In this document: positions 28,865 through 37,641 of the stretch, one piece after another
Layout of the letters: every line of letters begins with the position of its first letter
Position numbering within the stretch: position 1 is the first letter of the stretch
Origin: Micromonospora vinacea
GTDB taxonomy: Bacteria > Actinomycetota > Actinomycetes > Mycobacteriales > Micromonosporaceae
Length of the DNA: 64,000 nucleotides
Direction: 5' to 3'
Assembly: GCF_015751785.1 (NCBI RefSeq)
Contig: NZ_JADOTY010000001.1
Coordinates: 2,604,001-2,668,000 of the forward strand
The notes under the pieces: generated by a model
The model's database searches: none
The model's input: only the letters and a program-made list of their open reading frames with translations
Told to the model about the DNA's origin: nothing
Made by a program: the position numbers and the translations under genes

Positions 28865-29553
28865 TCCGGGTCGCGATCGCCGATGACGAGCCCGTGTTGC
28901 GCGAGAGCTTCCGCCTGCTGGTGAACTCCGATCCGGAGTGCACGGTCGTCGGGGAGGCGGAGGACGGCGCGGCCGCGGTCCGGCTGGCGAAGAGCAGGCG
29001 GCCGGACGTCATGCTCATGGACGTGCGCATGCCGCACACCGACGGCCTTGAGGCCACTCGCCTGATCACCGGCGACCAGGCCACCACGGACGTCCGGATC
29101 TTGATTCTGACCATGTTCGACCTGGACCCGTACGTCTATTCGGCCCTGCGCGCCGTTGCGAGCGGCTTCCTGCTCAAGGACATCGCCCCCGCAGATCTGC
29201 TGGCAGCCGTCCACGTGGTGGCTGGCGGGCACGCGCTCTTCGCGCCCAGCGTCACCCGACGGATGATCGCTCGATTCAGTGCGCCCGAGGCCATTTCCGA
29301 CACGGCTCGCCTGGATGTCCTGACGAACCGGGAGCGCGAGATCCTGACGCTTGTCGCCAACGGCCTCTCGAATACCCAGATCTGCGACCGCGAGCACATC
29401 AGCATGGCCACCGTGAAGACTCACCTCAACCGGATCCTGGCCAAGCTCAGTCTCCGCGACCGCGCCCAACTGGTGATCGCCGCCTACGAGAACGGGCTGG
29501 TCAGTGCCGGGGCGCAGGCCGAGGTCAGCCGGCATCGCGGAGGGCTTCTCTGA
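28861..29553 (+). CDS. NarL-family response regulator
   Basis: The 230-residue protein has a receiver domain (residues ~1-120; Asp8, Asp9, phospho-acceptor Asp54 in MLMDVRMPHTDG, Lys at LLKDIAP) and a C-terminal LuxR HTH (LTNREREILTLVANGLSN, TVKTHLNRILAKL). It is translated from a GTG in a GTGA overlap with the kinase gene. It probably regulates the convergent ABC transporter genes that begin at 31287. Confidence 0.94.
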   Translation: MIRVAIADDEPVLRESFRLLVNSDPECTVVGEAEDGAAAVRLAKSRRPDVMLMDVRMPHTDGLEATRLITGDQATTDVRILILTMFDLDPYVYSALRAVASGFLLKDIAPADLLAAVHVVAGGHALFAPSVTRRMIARFSAPEAISDTARLDVLTNREREILTLVANGLSNTQICDREHISMATVKTHLNRILAKLSLRDRAQLVIAAYENGLVSAGAQAEVSRHRGGLL

Positions 29554-29599
29554 GCGAGGTCGGGTCAGCCGTCATGCGTCAGTGCGGAGGGGGCATCTG

Positions 29600-30370
29600 T
29601 CATGCATCACGGCGACGGATCAACCAGTACCCCATTGCTGCGGCCGTGAGCGTCCAGAGTAGAAGCACGAGGATCCCCTGCCCGGCGGTCAGTTCGCCCG
29701 AGTCGGCCGTCACCTGCATCGCGCGCATGCCGGCCTGGTCCGGTAGGAATTGCGCTACCGGCTTGGTGCCGGAGATCGTGCCGAGCGCCGGCCCCACCAC
29801 GAAGAACAGCGGCATGAGGATGCCCAGTGTCAGTGCGGTGCTGCGTAGCAATGCCGCGACTGCGGCGGAGAAGACGTTGATCAGTACGACGTACGCGACT
29901 CCGCCGAGTACGGCCCGCGTGGCCCCGGGGTCGGACAGGCTCGCCCCATGTGGTCCCAACGCACTCTCGGTGATCAGAAACGACGCGATCACGGCTGTCC
30001 CGCCGACGATCAGCGCGACTGCCGCCACGACCAACAGCTTGGCCAGGTAGAACAGGCCCCGGGTGGGCACCGCCGCCAGCGAGGCGCGGATCATCCCGCT
30101 CGTGTACTCGGAACTGAACACGAGCACCGCGAACACGACGAAGGCCAGATTGCCGTAAAAAAGGGCGTTGAACCCCGAGTTGATGGGGTTGAAGTCCGAC
30201 GCCAGCATGTTGCTACCGCTGTCGATGGCGTTTCGGGTGGACAAGCCGCCTGCCAGTGCCAGACCGAGACTGATGACCAGCGCCAGTGGCAGCGTCACCA
30301 GACTGCCCACCGTTGACCGTGCCTTGATCCATTCCGAGTGCAGGACTGCGGGTACCGTGTTGCTGCTCAC
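29600..30370 (-). CDS. ABC-2 type transporter permease
   Basis: The 256-residue protein has six hydrophobic segments, including LVTLPLALVISLGLALAGG and LLVVAAVALIVGGTAVIA, and the EYTSGMIRASL loop typical of bacitracin/multidrug ABC-2 permeases. Its start overlaps the end of the ATPase gene (30367-30370), so they are co-translated. It forms an exporter with the ATPase. It converges on the two-component system with a 46-bp gap. Confidence 0.9.
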   Translation of the reverse strand: MSSNTVPAVLHSEWIKARSTVGSLVTLPLALVISLGLALAGGLSTRNAIDSGSNMLASDFNPINSGFNALFYGNLAFVVFAVLVFSSEYTSGMIRASLAAVPTRGLFYLAKLLVVAAVALIVGGTAVIASFLITESALGPHGASLSDPGATRAVLGGVAYVVLINVFSAAVAALLRSTALTLGILMPLFFVVGPALGTISGTKPVAQFLPDQAGMRAMQVTADSGELTAGQGILVLLLWTLTAAAMGYWLIRRRDA

Positions 30371-31287
30371 CGGCTTGCCTCCGTGATCCCGCCGCGATAC
30401 TCGACGGCATCGGCTGTCAACTTGATGAACGCGTCCTCCAGCGAGGCAGTACAGGGCGTGAGCTCGGTGATTATCACGCCTTCGTCCCGGCCGACCGCGC
30501 CGATCTGCTCCAGCTCGGCGCCCAGCGCGTGCAGTGTGCCGTCCCCCGCCTCGGTTACCTGGATCCCCCGGGCGGTCAGGGCGCTGCGTAGGCGCGCAGC
30601 CTCGGGTGAGCGCAGCCGGATGTACGAACCCGCATGCTGGGCCACGAAGTCACTTGTCGGGATGTCGGCGAGCATCCGCCCCCGGCCGATGATGATCAGG
30701 TGATCGGCGGTGGCCGCCATCTCGGTCATCAGATGGCTGGACAGCAGCACCGTGCGCCCCTCGGCTGCCAGCCCCGTCAACAGCTGCCGGATCCACCGGA
30801 CCCCCTCCGGGTCGAGCCCGTTGATCGGCTCGTCCAGCAACAGCACTGGGGGATCGCCGAGCAGCGCGGCGGCCAGCCCGAGCCGCTGTGTCATGCCCAG
30901 CGAGAACCCCCGAACCCGCTTGCTGGCGACGCTCTCCAGCCCGACCATCTCGATCACCTGACGCACTCGCTGCCGCGAGATGCGGTTGCTGGTCGCCAGG
31001 CTGAGCAGATGGTGGTACGCGGATCTCCCAGGGTGCGCCGCGCGGCTCTCCAGAAGCGCACCGACCTGCCGTAGGGGCTCGGTCAGTTCGCCGTACTCCT
31101 TGCCGTTGATTCTGACGTGCCCCGACGTGGGCCGGTCCAGTTGCAGCATGAGCCGCATGGTGGTGGACTTCCCGGCCCCGTTGGGCCCGAGAAAGCCGGT
31201 GACCCGCCCTGGCGTCACCGTGAAGGTGAGCCCGTCGACGGCAGTTTTGGCACCGTAGTGCTTGGTCAGCTCAGTCGCCTCGATCAT
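30367..31287 (-). CDS. ABC transporter ATP-binding protein (drug/peptide exporter)
   Basis: The start chosen is the Met at 31287 (MIEATELTKHYG), preceded by GAGGG at 3 nt. An upstream extension of 18 residues lacks conservation and a ribosome site. The 306-residue product has Walker A GPNGAGKST, the signature region FSLGMTQRLGLA, Walker B PVLLLDEPINGLDP and the H-loop SSHLMTEM, followed by a ~90-residue C-terminal extension like those of BcrA/CcmA-type exporters. It probably handles a lipid, peptide or antibiotic. Confidence 0.93.
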   Translation of the reverse strand: MIEATELTKHYGAKTAVDGLTFTVTPGRVTGFLGPNGAGKSTTMRLMLQLDRPTSGHVRINGKEYGELTEPLRQVGALLESRAAHPGRSAYHHLLSLATSNRISRQRVRQVIEMVGLESVASKRVRGFSLGMTQRLGLAAALLGDPPVLLLDEPINGLDPEGVRWIRQLLTGLAAEGRTVLLSSHLMTEMAATADHLIIIGRGRMLADIPTSDFVAQHAGSYIRLRSPEAARLRSALTARGIQVTEAGDGTLHALGAELEQIGAVGRDEGVIITELTPCTASLEDAFIKLTADAVEYRGGITEASR

Positions 31288-31490
31288 GCCCTCAGCCTGA
31301 CGACGGAGCCCTGTCCGCCGCGTCAGACCACGGTTTGACAATGCCCATGGCTGTGCGGCTGCGAGCTCCCTCTCGGCACGCCAGCGCGATCACCAAACGT
31401 GATCGGCTCGCTGCGCGGGCTCTGCAAGAAAGTGGTGCTCTGCCGGCAAGCCCTCATCGACCCCGAAGGGATCGAGGGGCGGAGGGCGAC

Positions 31491-32807
31491 TCACGCAGCG
31501 TAGAGGAGTTTGACCCCGTCCAGCCCCAGAGCAGTTGCCCGGGTCCCGCGGACCCCGCTGTTGAGGTTGCGCCAGCCGTTGTTGCTGGCGGCCTCGTGCA
31601 CCCAGCCGTCGACGACGTTGTAGATGTGCTTCACCCCGTTGACGGTGAGCGCGGCCAGCGAGGTGCCCTGCGCGCCGTAGACGCCGGTCCACAGGTTGGC
31701 CCAGCCGGCGTTGCTGGCGGCCTCGTAGATCCGGCCGCCGTTCACTGTGTAGAGGATCTTCGTGCTGCCCACTGTGATCGCCGCTACCGCCGACGCCGGG
31801 ATGCCCGTGTTCAGGTTCCGCCAGGCATTGGCGCTGTGCGCCTCGTGTACGTAACCGCCGACGATGCTGTAGATGTACTTGACGCCGTTCAGCGCGATCA
31901 CCGAGATCGAGGACGAGCTTGCCCCGCCGATACCGGTGTTGAGGTTGCGCCAACTGTTGTTGCTGGCGGCCTCGTGCACGTACCCGTCGACGACGTTGTA
32001 GACCAGCTTCACGCCGTCGAGGGTGATCGCGGCCAGGGCGGTGCCCTGTGCGCCGTGGATGCCGGTCCACAGGTTGGTCCAGCCGGCGTTGCTGGCGGCC
32101 TCGTGGATCCGGCCGCCGTTGAGGGTGTAGAGGATCTTCGTGGATCCCACTGTGATCGCGGCCGTCGCCGTGCCGGTCACCGCACCCGCGCTGCCGGAGA
32201 CCGGCAGGGCGCGCCAGCCGGCGTTGCTGGCCGCCTCGAACACCTGACGGGGCTGGTCGGCCGGGTTCTGCTGGATGAAGACCAGCGGGCTGATCCGGGT
32301 ACCGGCCGGGTCGATCATGTGCCAGTGCAGGTGCGGGCCCGTCGAGCTGCCCGAGCCGGGTGCGCCGGCCGCGCCGCCGGAGCGGCCCACGATCGTGCCC
32401 GCACCCACGCTGGTGCCGTTGGCCAGCAGGAACTGCGACAGGTGCAGGTACTGGCTGCGGTACCCGTCCGCGTGCTGGATCGTGACGGTGTGCCCGCCCG
32501 AGCCGTTGTTCGGGATGTTCTGGATGGTGCCGGCGCCGCACGCCGGCAGCGCCGTGCCCACCCCCATCCCGAAGTCGATGCCACCGAGTGACCCGCGACG
32601 GAGGTGACCCTCCCAGGTGTCGGTGATCGGGTAGGCGCTGAACGGGTTGTAGATCGCCGGGGCGGCCTGTGCGGCCTGGGGGACCAGCAGGCCGCCGGTG
32701 CTGATGGCGCCCGCGCCCAGCACCACCGCGCGCAACATGGTGCGGCGACCCACCGCGGAGGTGGGCGTGTCGTCGCCGCAGCAGCTGCGCTCGTAACCGT
32801 CCGTCAT
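31491..32807 (-). CDS. Tat-exported M23-like protein with six-repeat beta-propeller
   Basis: The start at 32807 has AAGGAG 7 nt upstream; the ATG at 32831 does not. The 438-residue protein has a twin-arginine signal (GRRTMLRAVVLGAG, residues 20-33) and an M23/LytM domain (~60-180) with YLHLSQF (His122) and TGPHLHWHM (His159, His161). The zinc ligand expected four residues before Asp78 is Leu74, not His, in SLGGIDFG. Residues ~195-438 are six tandem repeats of ~43 residues with the pattern EAASNxGWxNLxTG...GVKxxYxVVxGxVH, a probable beta-propeller binding wall or glycan polymers. Peptidase activity is uncertain. Confidence 0.88.
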   Translation of the reverse strand: MTDGYERSCCGDDTPTSAVGRRTMLRAVVLGAGAISTGGLLVPQAAQAAPAIYNPFSAYPITDTWEGHLRRGSLGGIDFGMGVGTALPACGAGTIQNIPNNGSGGHTVTIQHADGYRSQYLHLSQFLLANGTSVGAGTIVGRSGGAAGAPGSGSSTGPHLHWHMIDPAGTRISPLVFIQQNPADQPRQVFEAASNAGWRALPVSGSAGAVTGTATAAITVGSTKILYTLNGGRIHEAASNAGWTNLWTGIHGAQGTALAAITLDGVKLVYNVVDGYVHEAASNNSWRNLNTGIGGASSSSISVIALNGVKYIYSIVGGYVHEAHSANAWRNLNTGIPASAVAAITVGSTKILYTVNGGRIYEAASNAGWANLWTGVYGAQGTSLAALTVNGVKHIYNVVDGWVHEAASNNGWRNLNSGVRGTRATALGLDGVKLLYAA

Positions 32808-32891
32808 TCCCACTCCTTCTACGCCCGCCAAGATATCTACGGAGGCTAATGGGTGGGGACGTCCGGCGATACCGCTGCCACCAGACGTTGA

Positions 32892-33491
32892 TCAGAGCGT
32901 TGGCAGCTGTTCGGCTCGGGTGATCACCTGGTCGATGAGGCCATATTCTCGGGCCTGCTCGGCGGTGAACCAACGGTCCCGGTCCCAGTCCCGCTGGATC
33001 TCGTCGAGCGTCCGTCCACTGTGCTGGGCGATCAGCTCCTGCATCGTCCGCTTCACGTGCAGCATGTTCTCCGCCTGGATGGTGATGTCCGAGGCCGTTC
33101 CGCCCATTCCGCCAGACGGCTGGTGCATCATGACCCGCGAGTGCGGCAACGCGTACCGCTTGCCGGCCGCGCCCGCGCAGAGCAGGAACTGCCCCATCGA
33201 GCCGGCGAAGCCGAGCGCCAGCGTCGCCACGTCGTTGCGGACGTAGCGCATCGTGTCGTAGACCGCCATCCCCGCGCTCACCGAACCGCCCGGCGAGTTG
33301 ATGTAGAGGTAGATGTCCCGGTCGGCGTCCTCGGCGGCGAGCAGCAGGATCTGCGCGCAGATCTGGTTGGCCGACTCCTCCGTCACCTCGGTGCCGAGGA
33401 AGACGATCCGCTCCCGCAGCAGCCGCTCGAACACATGGTCGCCGAAGGTTGGCTGCGCGCTCTCCAGCATCAGTGCGCCGTACCTCATCAT
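32892..33491 (-). CDS. clpP: ATP-dependent Clp protease proteolytic subunit (ClpP3-like)
   Basis: The 199-residue protein has the complete ClpP catalytic triad: Ser98 in GFAGSMGQF, His123 in MMHQPSGG and Asp172 in DRDRWF. It forms the barrel protease that works with ClpX or ClpC ATPases. A perfect PopR-type operator lies 97 bp upstream and a PopR/ClgR-like gene follows upstream on the same strand, the arrangement of the conditional clpP3 locus of Streptomyces. The usual clpP4 partner is not adjacent. Confidence 0.94.
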   Translation of the reverse strand: MMRYGALMLESAQPTFGDHVFERLLRERIVFLGTEVTEESANQICAQILLLAAEDADRDIYLYINSPGGSVSAGMAVYDTMRYVRNDVATLALGFAGSMGQFLLCAGAAGKRYALPHSRVMMHQPSGGMGGTASDITIQAENMLHVKRTMQELIAQHSGRTLDEIQRDWDRDRWFTAEQAREYGLIDQVITRAEQLPTL

Positions 33492-33587
33492 GTGCCGCCG
33501 CCTTCCACCGTGCCGGCGGGCGGCGGGGACCGCCCGGTGGACCGGCCCCTTCAGCGTGCGGGCGACGGCGGTGGCTGGCCCAGTGAT

Positions 33588-33602
33588 TCTGCCGCCGGCA
33601 GA
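33588..33602. promoter_or_regulatory. PopR-type operator upstream of clpP
   Basis: TCTGCC-GCC-GGCAGA is an exact match to the palindrome TCTGCC-N3-GGCAGA described for the Streptomyces clpP3 activator PopR. A further half site, CGGCAGAA, lies at 33611-33618. The position, between the regulator's stop and the clpP start, fits activation of clpP. Confidence 0.75.
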
Positions 33603-33628
33603 TCCGCCGACGGCAGAACCCGCGCGGC

Positions 33629-34126
33629 CTACGCGGCGGTCAGCCGCCGCAGGCCGAGCCGGGTCTGTGCGCTGTCAGCCAGGGCGGCGGTACGCGGACC
33701 GGGGCACGAGCCACCAGCGGAGGCTTTTCCGTCGACGCTGAGGGTCGGCTCGCTCGCCACCGGCCCGCGATGCAGGAAGAACCCGCTGACACGTGGACCC
33801 ACCAGCAGTGTGGCGTTGCCGATCTCCCGCCGAGTCGCATCGACCCGCTCCAGGTGGGTGAGCGCGGCGCGCGGCGCGGCCGGGAGGCGGGGCTCGACCC
33901 TGCGCATGTCGTCGCGGGCCTCGCCGAGCAGGTCGGCGAGGCTGATGCCGAGGGCCCGGCAGATCGCCGCCAGCACCTCCGACGAGGCCTCCTTGCGGCC
34001 CCGCTCGACCTCCGAGAGGTAGGGCACGGAGACGTCTGCCGACGCGGCCACCTCGCGCAGCGTGCGGCCCTGACGCTGGCGGTGGCGGCGAAGCACTCCG
34101 CCGATGACTCGTCGCAGCAACGACAT
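33629..34126 (-). CDS. PopR/ClgR-type XRE activator of clpP genes
   Basis: The 165-residue protein starts at MSLLRRVIGGVLR (ATG 34126, with a GAGG-like site); a longer opening upstream is not conserved in pattern. Residues ~10-70 are a Cro/CI-type HTH (TLREVAASADVSVPYLSEVE, RKEASSEVLAAICRALG), the signature region of ClgR and PopR. The protein ends in Ala-Ala; in S. lividans PopR two C-terminal alanines are the degradation signal read by ClpP1. That points to a feedback loop in which loss of Clp activity stabilises the activator and switches on the clpP at 32892. Confidence 0.88.
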   Translation of the reverse strand: MSLLRRVIGGVLRRHRQRQGRTLREVAASADVSVPYLSEVERGRKEASSEVLAAICRALGISLADLLGEARDDMRRVEPRLPAAPRAALTHLERVDATRREIGNATLLVGPRVSGFFLHRGPVASEPTLSVDGKASAGGSCPGPRTAALADSAQTRLGLRRLTAA

Positions 34127-34239
34127 GCCGGCCTCACTTTCGCGGTCGTCGTCGGGAACACCCTCATCATGCCCGTCCGCAGCCGTTCGGGCCGACCCGT
34201 CCGGGCCCGCGCCGCTCCGACGGCGCGGGCCCGGGGCTC

Positions 34240-35358
34240 TCACCGGTGCAGGTGGGTGTGCCAGGCGGCCGGCTCGGCCACCAGCGTGACCATCGGGAAC
34301 AGGGCCCGAGTGCCACCGGTGGGGAGCAGGGCGCTGTCGTCGATCGACACGTTCGCCCCGTTCACGTCGTAGACGGTCAACGACTCGTTGCCGTCTCCCT
34401 CGGTGAACCGCGCCGGGTGCCCGTCCAGTGTGGTGTTCGGGTCGACGAACGCCCTGTCGGTCGGGTCGGTGACGTTGCGGTAGCGGGCGACGACGACGGC
34501 CAGCGTCCGGGCCCGCTGCCGGCCGGGGTCGGCGGTGGCCGGCTCCTGAGTCCAGGTCCACCCGGCGTCCCAGTAGTTGGGCTCGTCGAGTGACTCGTGC
34601 ACGTTGACGGTGATCAACCGCAGCCCGGCCGGTACGCCCGCCACTGTCGCCGGCATCGGAATGGTGTCGGTGCCGAAACGCAGAGACCGCGCTACCTGCG
34701 TCGCCGTCTTCCGCACGTCCGATCCGGTCCCGAACACCCGCACCTGCGCCCAGCCGTCCGGGGCGTACTGCCAGCACAGAATCGCCTCCGGCTTCTCGGC
34801 GCCCGAGTAGCTGGCGAAGACGCTGTCCCCGCCGTTCAGTCGGGGACCTCGCTCGGAGTCGCCGGCCACGGCGGGCTCACCGCTGTTCCGCTGCGGTGCC
34901 GACGGCTCCACGCCCTTGGGGAGGAGCGAGACAGTCACGAACTGCCGCTGGTCGTCGGTGCGGCCGTTGGACGCGCCGAGGTGCACACCCTGGCCGGAGA
35001 GGAGCAGCCCGGCCTGGTACTGGAGATCCCGCATCCCGTCCGGAAGCCAGCCGAACCGGACGTACACCCGCTGTGGGTCGACGGTGGTGAGCGCGACCGG
35101 CAGGCCGGTCTGGCCATCGACGGGCGCCGCGCCGAGCGGAGTGGGGGCCGGCGGCCGGTCCGGGGTCAGCAGGTCGGGGACGGTGAGCCCGCCGACGGTC
35201 AGCGCCACCGCCAGCAGCGCGGCGCCAGCTCCCTGGGCGAGTCGGCGTTGCCGCCGTGCGGTGCTCATCGCACGCTCCACGTCCAGCACGGCGGAGGGTC
35301 GCTCGGCCGATTCGATCTCGGTCAGCATCAGGTCGCCAATCTGGCGTTCGTCAAGCAT
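34240..35358 (-). CDS. Membrane-anchored protein paired with a SigE-family sigma factor
   Basis: The 372-residue protein has a cytoplasmic N-terminus of ~40 residues, one hydrophobic segment (~42-62, GAALLAVALTVGGLTVPDLL) and a large extracytoplasmic part without a recognised domain. It starts 10 bp after the sigma factor stop, so they form an operon. The topology is that of an anti-sigma or sensor partner, but no zinc-binding anti-sigma motif is seen. The function is therefore inferred only from the neighbour. Confidence 0.75.
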   Translation of the reverse strand: MLDERQIGDLMLTEIESAERPSAVLDVERAMSTARRQRRLAQGAGAALLAVALTVGGLTVPDLLTPDRPPAPTPLGAAPVDGQTGLPVALTTVDPQRVYVRFGWLPDGMRDLQYQAGLLLSGQGVHLGASNGRTDDQRQFVTVSLLPKGVEPSAPQRNSGEPAVAGDSERGPRLNGGDSVFASYSGAEKPEAILCWQYAPDGWAQVRVFGTGSDVRKTATQVARSLRFGTDTIPMPATVAGVPAGLRLITVNVHESLDEPNYWDAGWTWTQEPATADPGRQRARTLAVVVARYRNVTDPTDRAFVDPNTTLDGHPARFTEGDGNESLTVYDVNGANVSIDDSALLPTGGTRALFPMVTLVAEPAAWHTHLHR

Positions 35359-35368
35359 GTCGCTCCTC

Positions 35369-35881
35369 TCAGTTGCCGGTCAGGGTGGGGATGAGCAGGG
35401 TGCGGAGGGTGGCCAGGCCCTTGGCGGTCTGGCTCTTCACAGTCCCCGTCGAACAGCCCATGGCCCGGGCGGTCTCCTCGACGCTGAGGTCCTGGAAGTA
35501 CCGCAGCACCAGCACCGCACGTTGCCGCGGCGGCACCTGCCGCAGCGCGCTCACCAGAGTGATCCGGTCGGTCGGGTCGGGAAAGGCCCGGGACACGTCG
35601 GGCAGCGCGGAGCCGAGGCGTACCCGGGCCCACCGCAATCGCCGTTCGTCGATCAGTCGCCGGACCAACATGGTGCGGACGAGCGCGTCCAGGTGATCGG
35701 CCTGCCGGGCCCGGGCCCACGAGCGGTACAGCTCGGTGAGCACCCGTTGCAGGATGTCGTCGCCCCGGTCCCAGTCCCCGCACATCAGGTAGGCGGTGCG
35801 CCGCCACTGCACCATCCGAGAACGGACGTACTCGGTGTATTCGTCGTCGGCCTCGGCTCGTCGTCTGCCGCTCGTCGTCAC
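35369..35881 (-). CDS. SigE-family ECF RNA polymerase sigma factor
   Basis: The 170-residue protein has region 2 (EYTEYVRSRMVQWRRTAYLM, then LVRTMLVRRLIDERR) and region 4 (LRQVPPRQRAVLVLRYFQD, then VEETARAMGCSTGTVKSQ). It belongs to the small SigE-type ECF group common in actinomycetes. It starts at GTG 35881 with GGAGGGGG upstream. The co-transcribed membrane protein at 34240 is its probable partner. Target promoters cannot be told from the window. Confidence 0.93.
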   Translation of the reverse strand: MTTSGRRRAEADDEYTEYVRSRMVQWRRTAYLMCGDWDRGDDILQRVLTELYRSWARARQADHLDALVRTMLVRRLIDERRLRWARVRLGSALPDVSRAFPDPTDRITLVSALRQVPPRQRAVLVLRYFQDLSVEETARAMGCSTGTVKSQTAKGLATLRTLLIPTLTGN

Positions 35882-36047
35882 GAGGGTCGCGCCCCCTCCG
35901 TCTGCCGGCCTGCACCGGTTCGTCGTTGTCGTCCGGTAGTCGGGTACGGGGGCGCCGCCGGTTGTCCGCCGCGACCCGGACGTGCGGACGGCGGTGCACC
36001 CGCTATGTTGTGGGCGTGCAGGCGACGGCGGGGGAGCAGGTTCGACG

Positions 36048-37061
36048 GTGATCCATTTTCCCGCGCAGCGCCGGGGCCCGCTGAGCGCGCTGAGCCTTCG
36101 GCTCGCCGCCGCCCTGGGCCTGGTCTTCGCCGTGGTCGCCGCCGTCTACCTCGGCCGGGACGGCTACCGCGATGTCAATGAGGACGGTCTCACCCTCCTC
36201 GACTGCTTCTACTACGCGGTCGTGTCGCTCTCGACCACCGGCTACGGGGACATCACCCCGGCCGCGCCGTCGGCCCGGCTGGTCAACGTCCTCTTCATCA
36301 CCCCGGCCCGAGTGATCTTCCTTATCATCCTGGTCGGTACCACCCTGGAAGTTCTGACCGAGCAGTACCGGACCGGCCGTCGCCTGTCGCGGTGGAGGAG
36401 AGCCGTGAAGGACCACGTCATCATCTGCGGCTACGGCACCAAGGGGCGTAGCGCCGTCTCCGCCCTGATGGAGAACGGTCTGGACCGTTCGCGGATCGTG
36501 GTGGTGGAGCGCAGCGCCGCCGCCCTGCGGCAGGCCACCTCCGCCGGGCTGGTGGCGATCGAGGGCTCGGCGACCCGCTCGTCGGTGCTGAACGAGGCGC
36601 ACGTCAAGAGCGCGAAGTCCGTGATCATCGCGACCGACAGTGACGACGCGTCGGTGCTGGTCGCGCTGACGGTCCGGCAGCTCACCGCCGGGCAGGTCCG
36701 CATCATCGCGGCGGCGCGGGAGGCGGAGAACGCCCCGCTGCTCAAGCAGAGTGGCGCGCACCACGTGATCGTCTCCTCGGCCACTGCGGGCCGGCTGCTC
36801 GGCCTGTCCACCTCGGCGCCACCGCTGATCGACGTGGTGGAGGATCTGCTCACTCCCGGCCAGGGCATGGCGCTGGCGATGCGTTCCGCGGAGCGGGACG
36901 AGGTGGGACGCTCGCCGCGCGAGCTGGAGTCGTTGGTGATCGCCCTGGTGCGGCGGGGCAAGGTGGTCACCCTGGCCGACCGGGCCGGCGCGGTGATCGA
37001 GACCGGCGACATGCTGGTGCACGTACGCGACGACCGCCCCCAGTCGGCCACGACCGCCTGA
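36048..37061 (+). CDS. Potassium channel with RCK (TrkA-N) domain
   Basis: The 337-residue protein starts at GTG 36048. It has TM1 (~16-34), a pore helix with the selectivity filter STTGYGDIT, TM2 (~75-95) and a cytosolic RCK domain beginning VIICGYGTKGRS with a NAD-type glycine loop. Four subunits would form a ligand-gated K+ channel. A TATGTT box and an 11-codon leader frame (36016-36051) precede it, and that frame's stop overlaps this start as GTGA, so translation may be coupled to it. Confidence 0.92.
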   Translation: MIHFPAQRRGPLSALSLRLAAALGLVFAVVAAVYLGRDGYRDVNEDGLTLLDCFYYAVVSLSTTGYGDITPAAPSARLVNVLFITPARVIFLIILVGTTLEVLTEQYRTGRRLSRWRRAVKDHVIICGYGTKGRSAVSALMENGLDRSRIVVVERSAAALRQATSAGLVAIEGSATRSSVLNEAHVKSAKSVIIATDSDDASVLVALTVRQLTAGQVRIIAAAREAENAPLLKQSGAHHVIVSSATAGRLLGLSTSAPPLIDVVEDLLTPGQGMALAMRSAERDEVGRSPRELESLVIALVRRGKVVTLADRAGAVIETGDMLVHVRDDRPQSATTA

Positions 37062-37079
37062 GTCGTCCCGCCGCTGCCG

Positions 37080-37559
37080 TCAGCAGGTGTCGTCGGCGAC
37101 GCAGATCGCCTCGGTGCAGTTGACCGCCGTGCCGGTGGAGGCCCGGCTGAGCAGCTTGTAGAGCGTCTCCCGCTCGGCGGGATCCAGTGCGCCCAGCACC
37201 TCGTCCTCGGCGCCGGCCAGGGCGCATTCGGCCTCGCTGAGGCGTTTCGCCCCATCTTCGGTGAGTTCGACCACGTGTCGGCGGCGATCCTCGGGGGAGC
37301 GCCGACGCTCGATCAGCTGCTTCGCCTCAAGGTCGTTGAGCAGCCCCACGATGTTGGTGCTGTCCATTTCCAGGATGGTGGCGAGCGCCTGTTGACCGGT
37401 GCCGCCGCCGGCGCGAAGCACTGTGAGCGCGACCAGATGCCGGGGGCGTAGCCCCAGCGGCGCCAGCACCGACTCCGACCGCAGTCGCATCCGCCGGGCC
37501 AGATGGTCCAGGAGTGCGCCCGAGCGGTGCTCTGAGGAGTCGAGCGGTTGCGCGGACAT
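37080..37559 (-). CDS. MarR-family transcriptional regulator
   Basis: The 159-residue winged-helix protein shows the MarR core: HLVALTVLRAGGGTGQQALA, a recognition helix with DSTNIVGLLNDLE, and the wing RRRSPEDRRRHVVELT. Its tail holds three cysteines (CTEAICVADDTC), possibly redox-sensitive, which fits the divergent azoreductase gene 82 bp away that it probably represses. A TAGACT box 7 nt before the ATG suggests leaderless translation. Confidence 0.92.
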   Translation of the reverse strand: MSAQPLDSSEHRSGALLDHLARRMRLRSESVLAPLGLRPRHLVALTVLRAGGGTGQQALATILEMDSTNIVGLLNDLEAKQLIERRRSPEDRRRHVVELTEDGAKRLSEAECALAGAEDEVLGALDPAERETLYKLLSRASTGTAVNCTEAICVADDTC

Positions 37560-37641
37560 GTGACCCAGTCTACCGACTCAGCGGAACATCGGCCTGCTAT
37601 AAATAGTTGGTGCCTCACGAACGATCCCTGAAGGAGGAATG

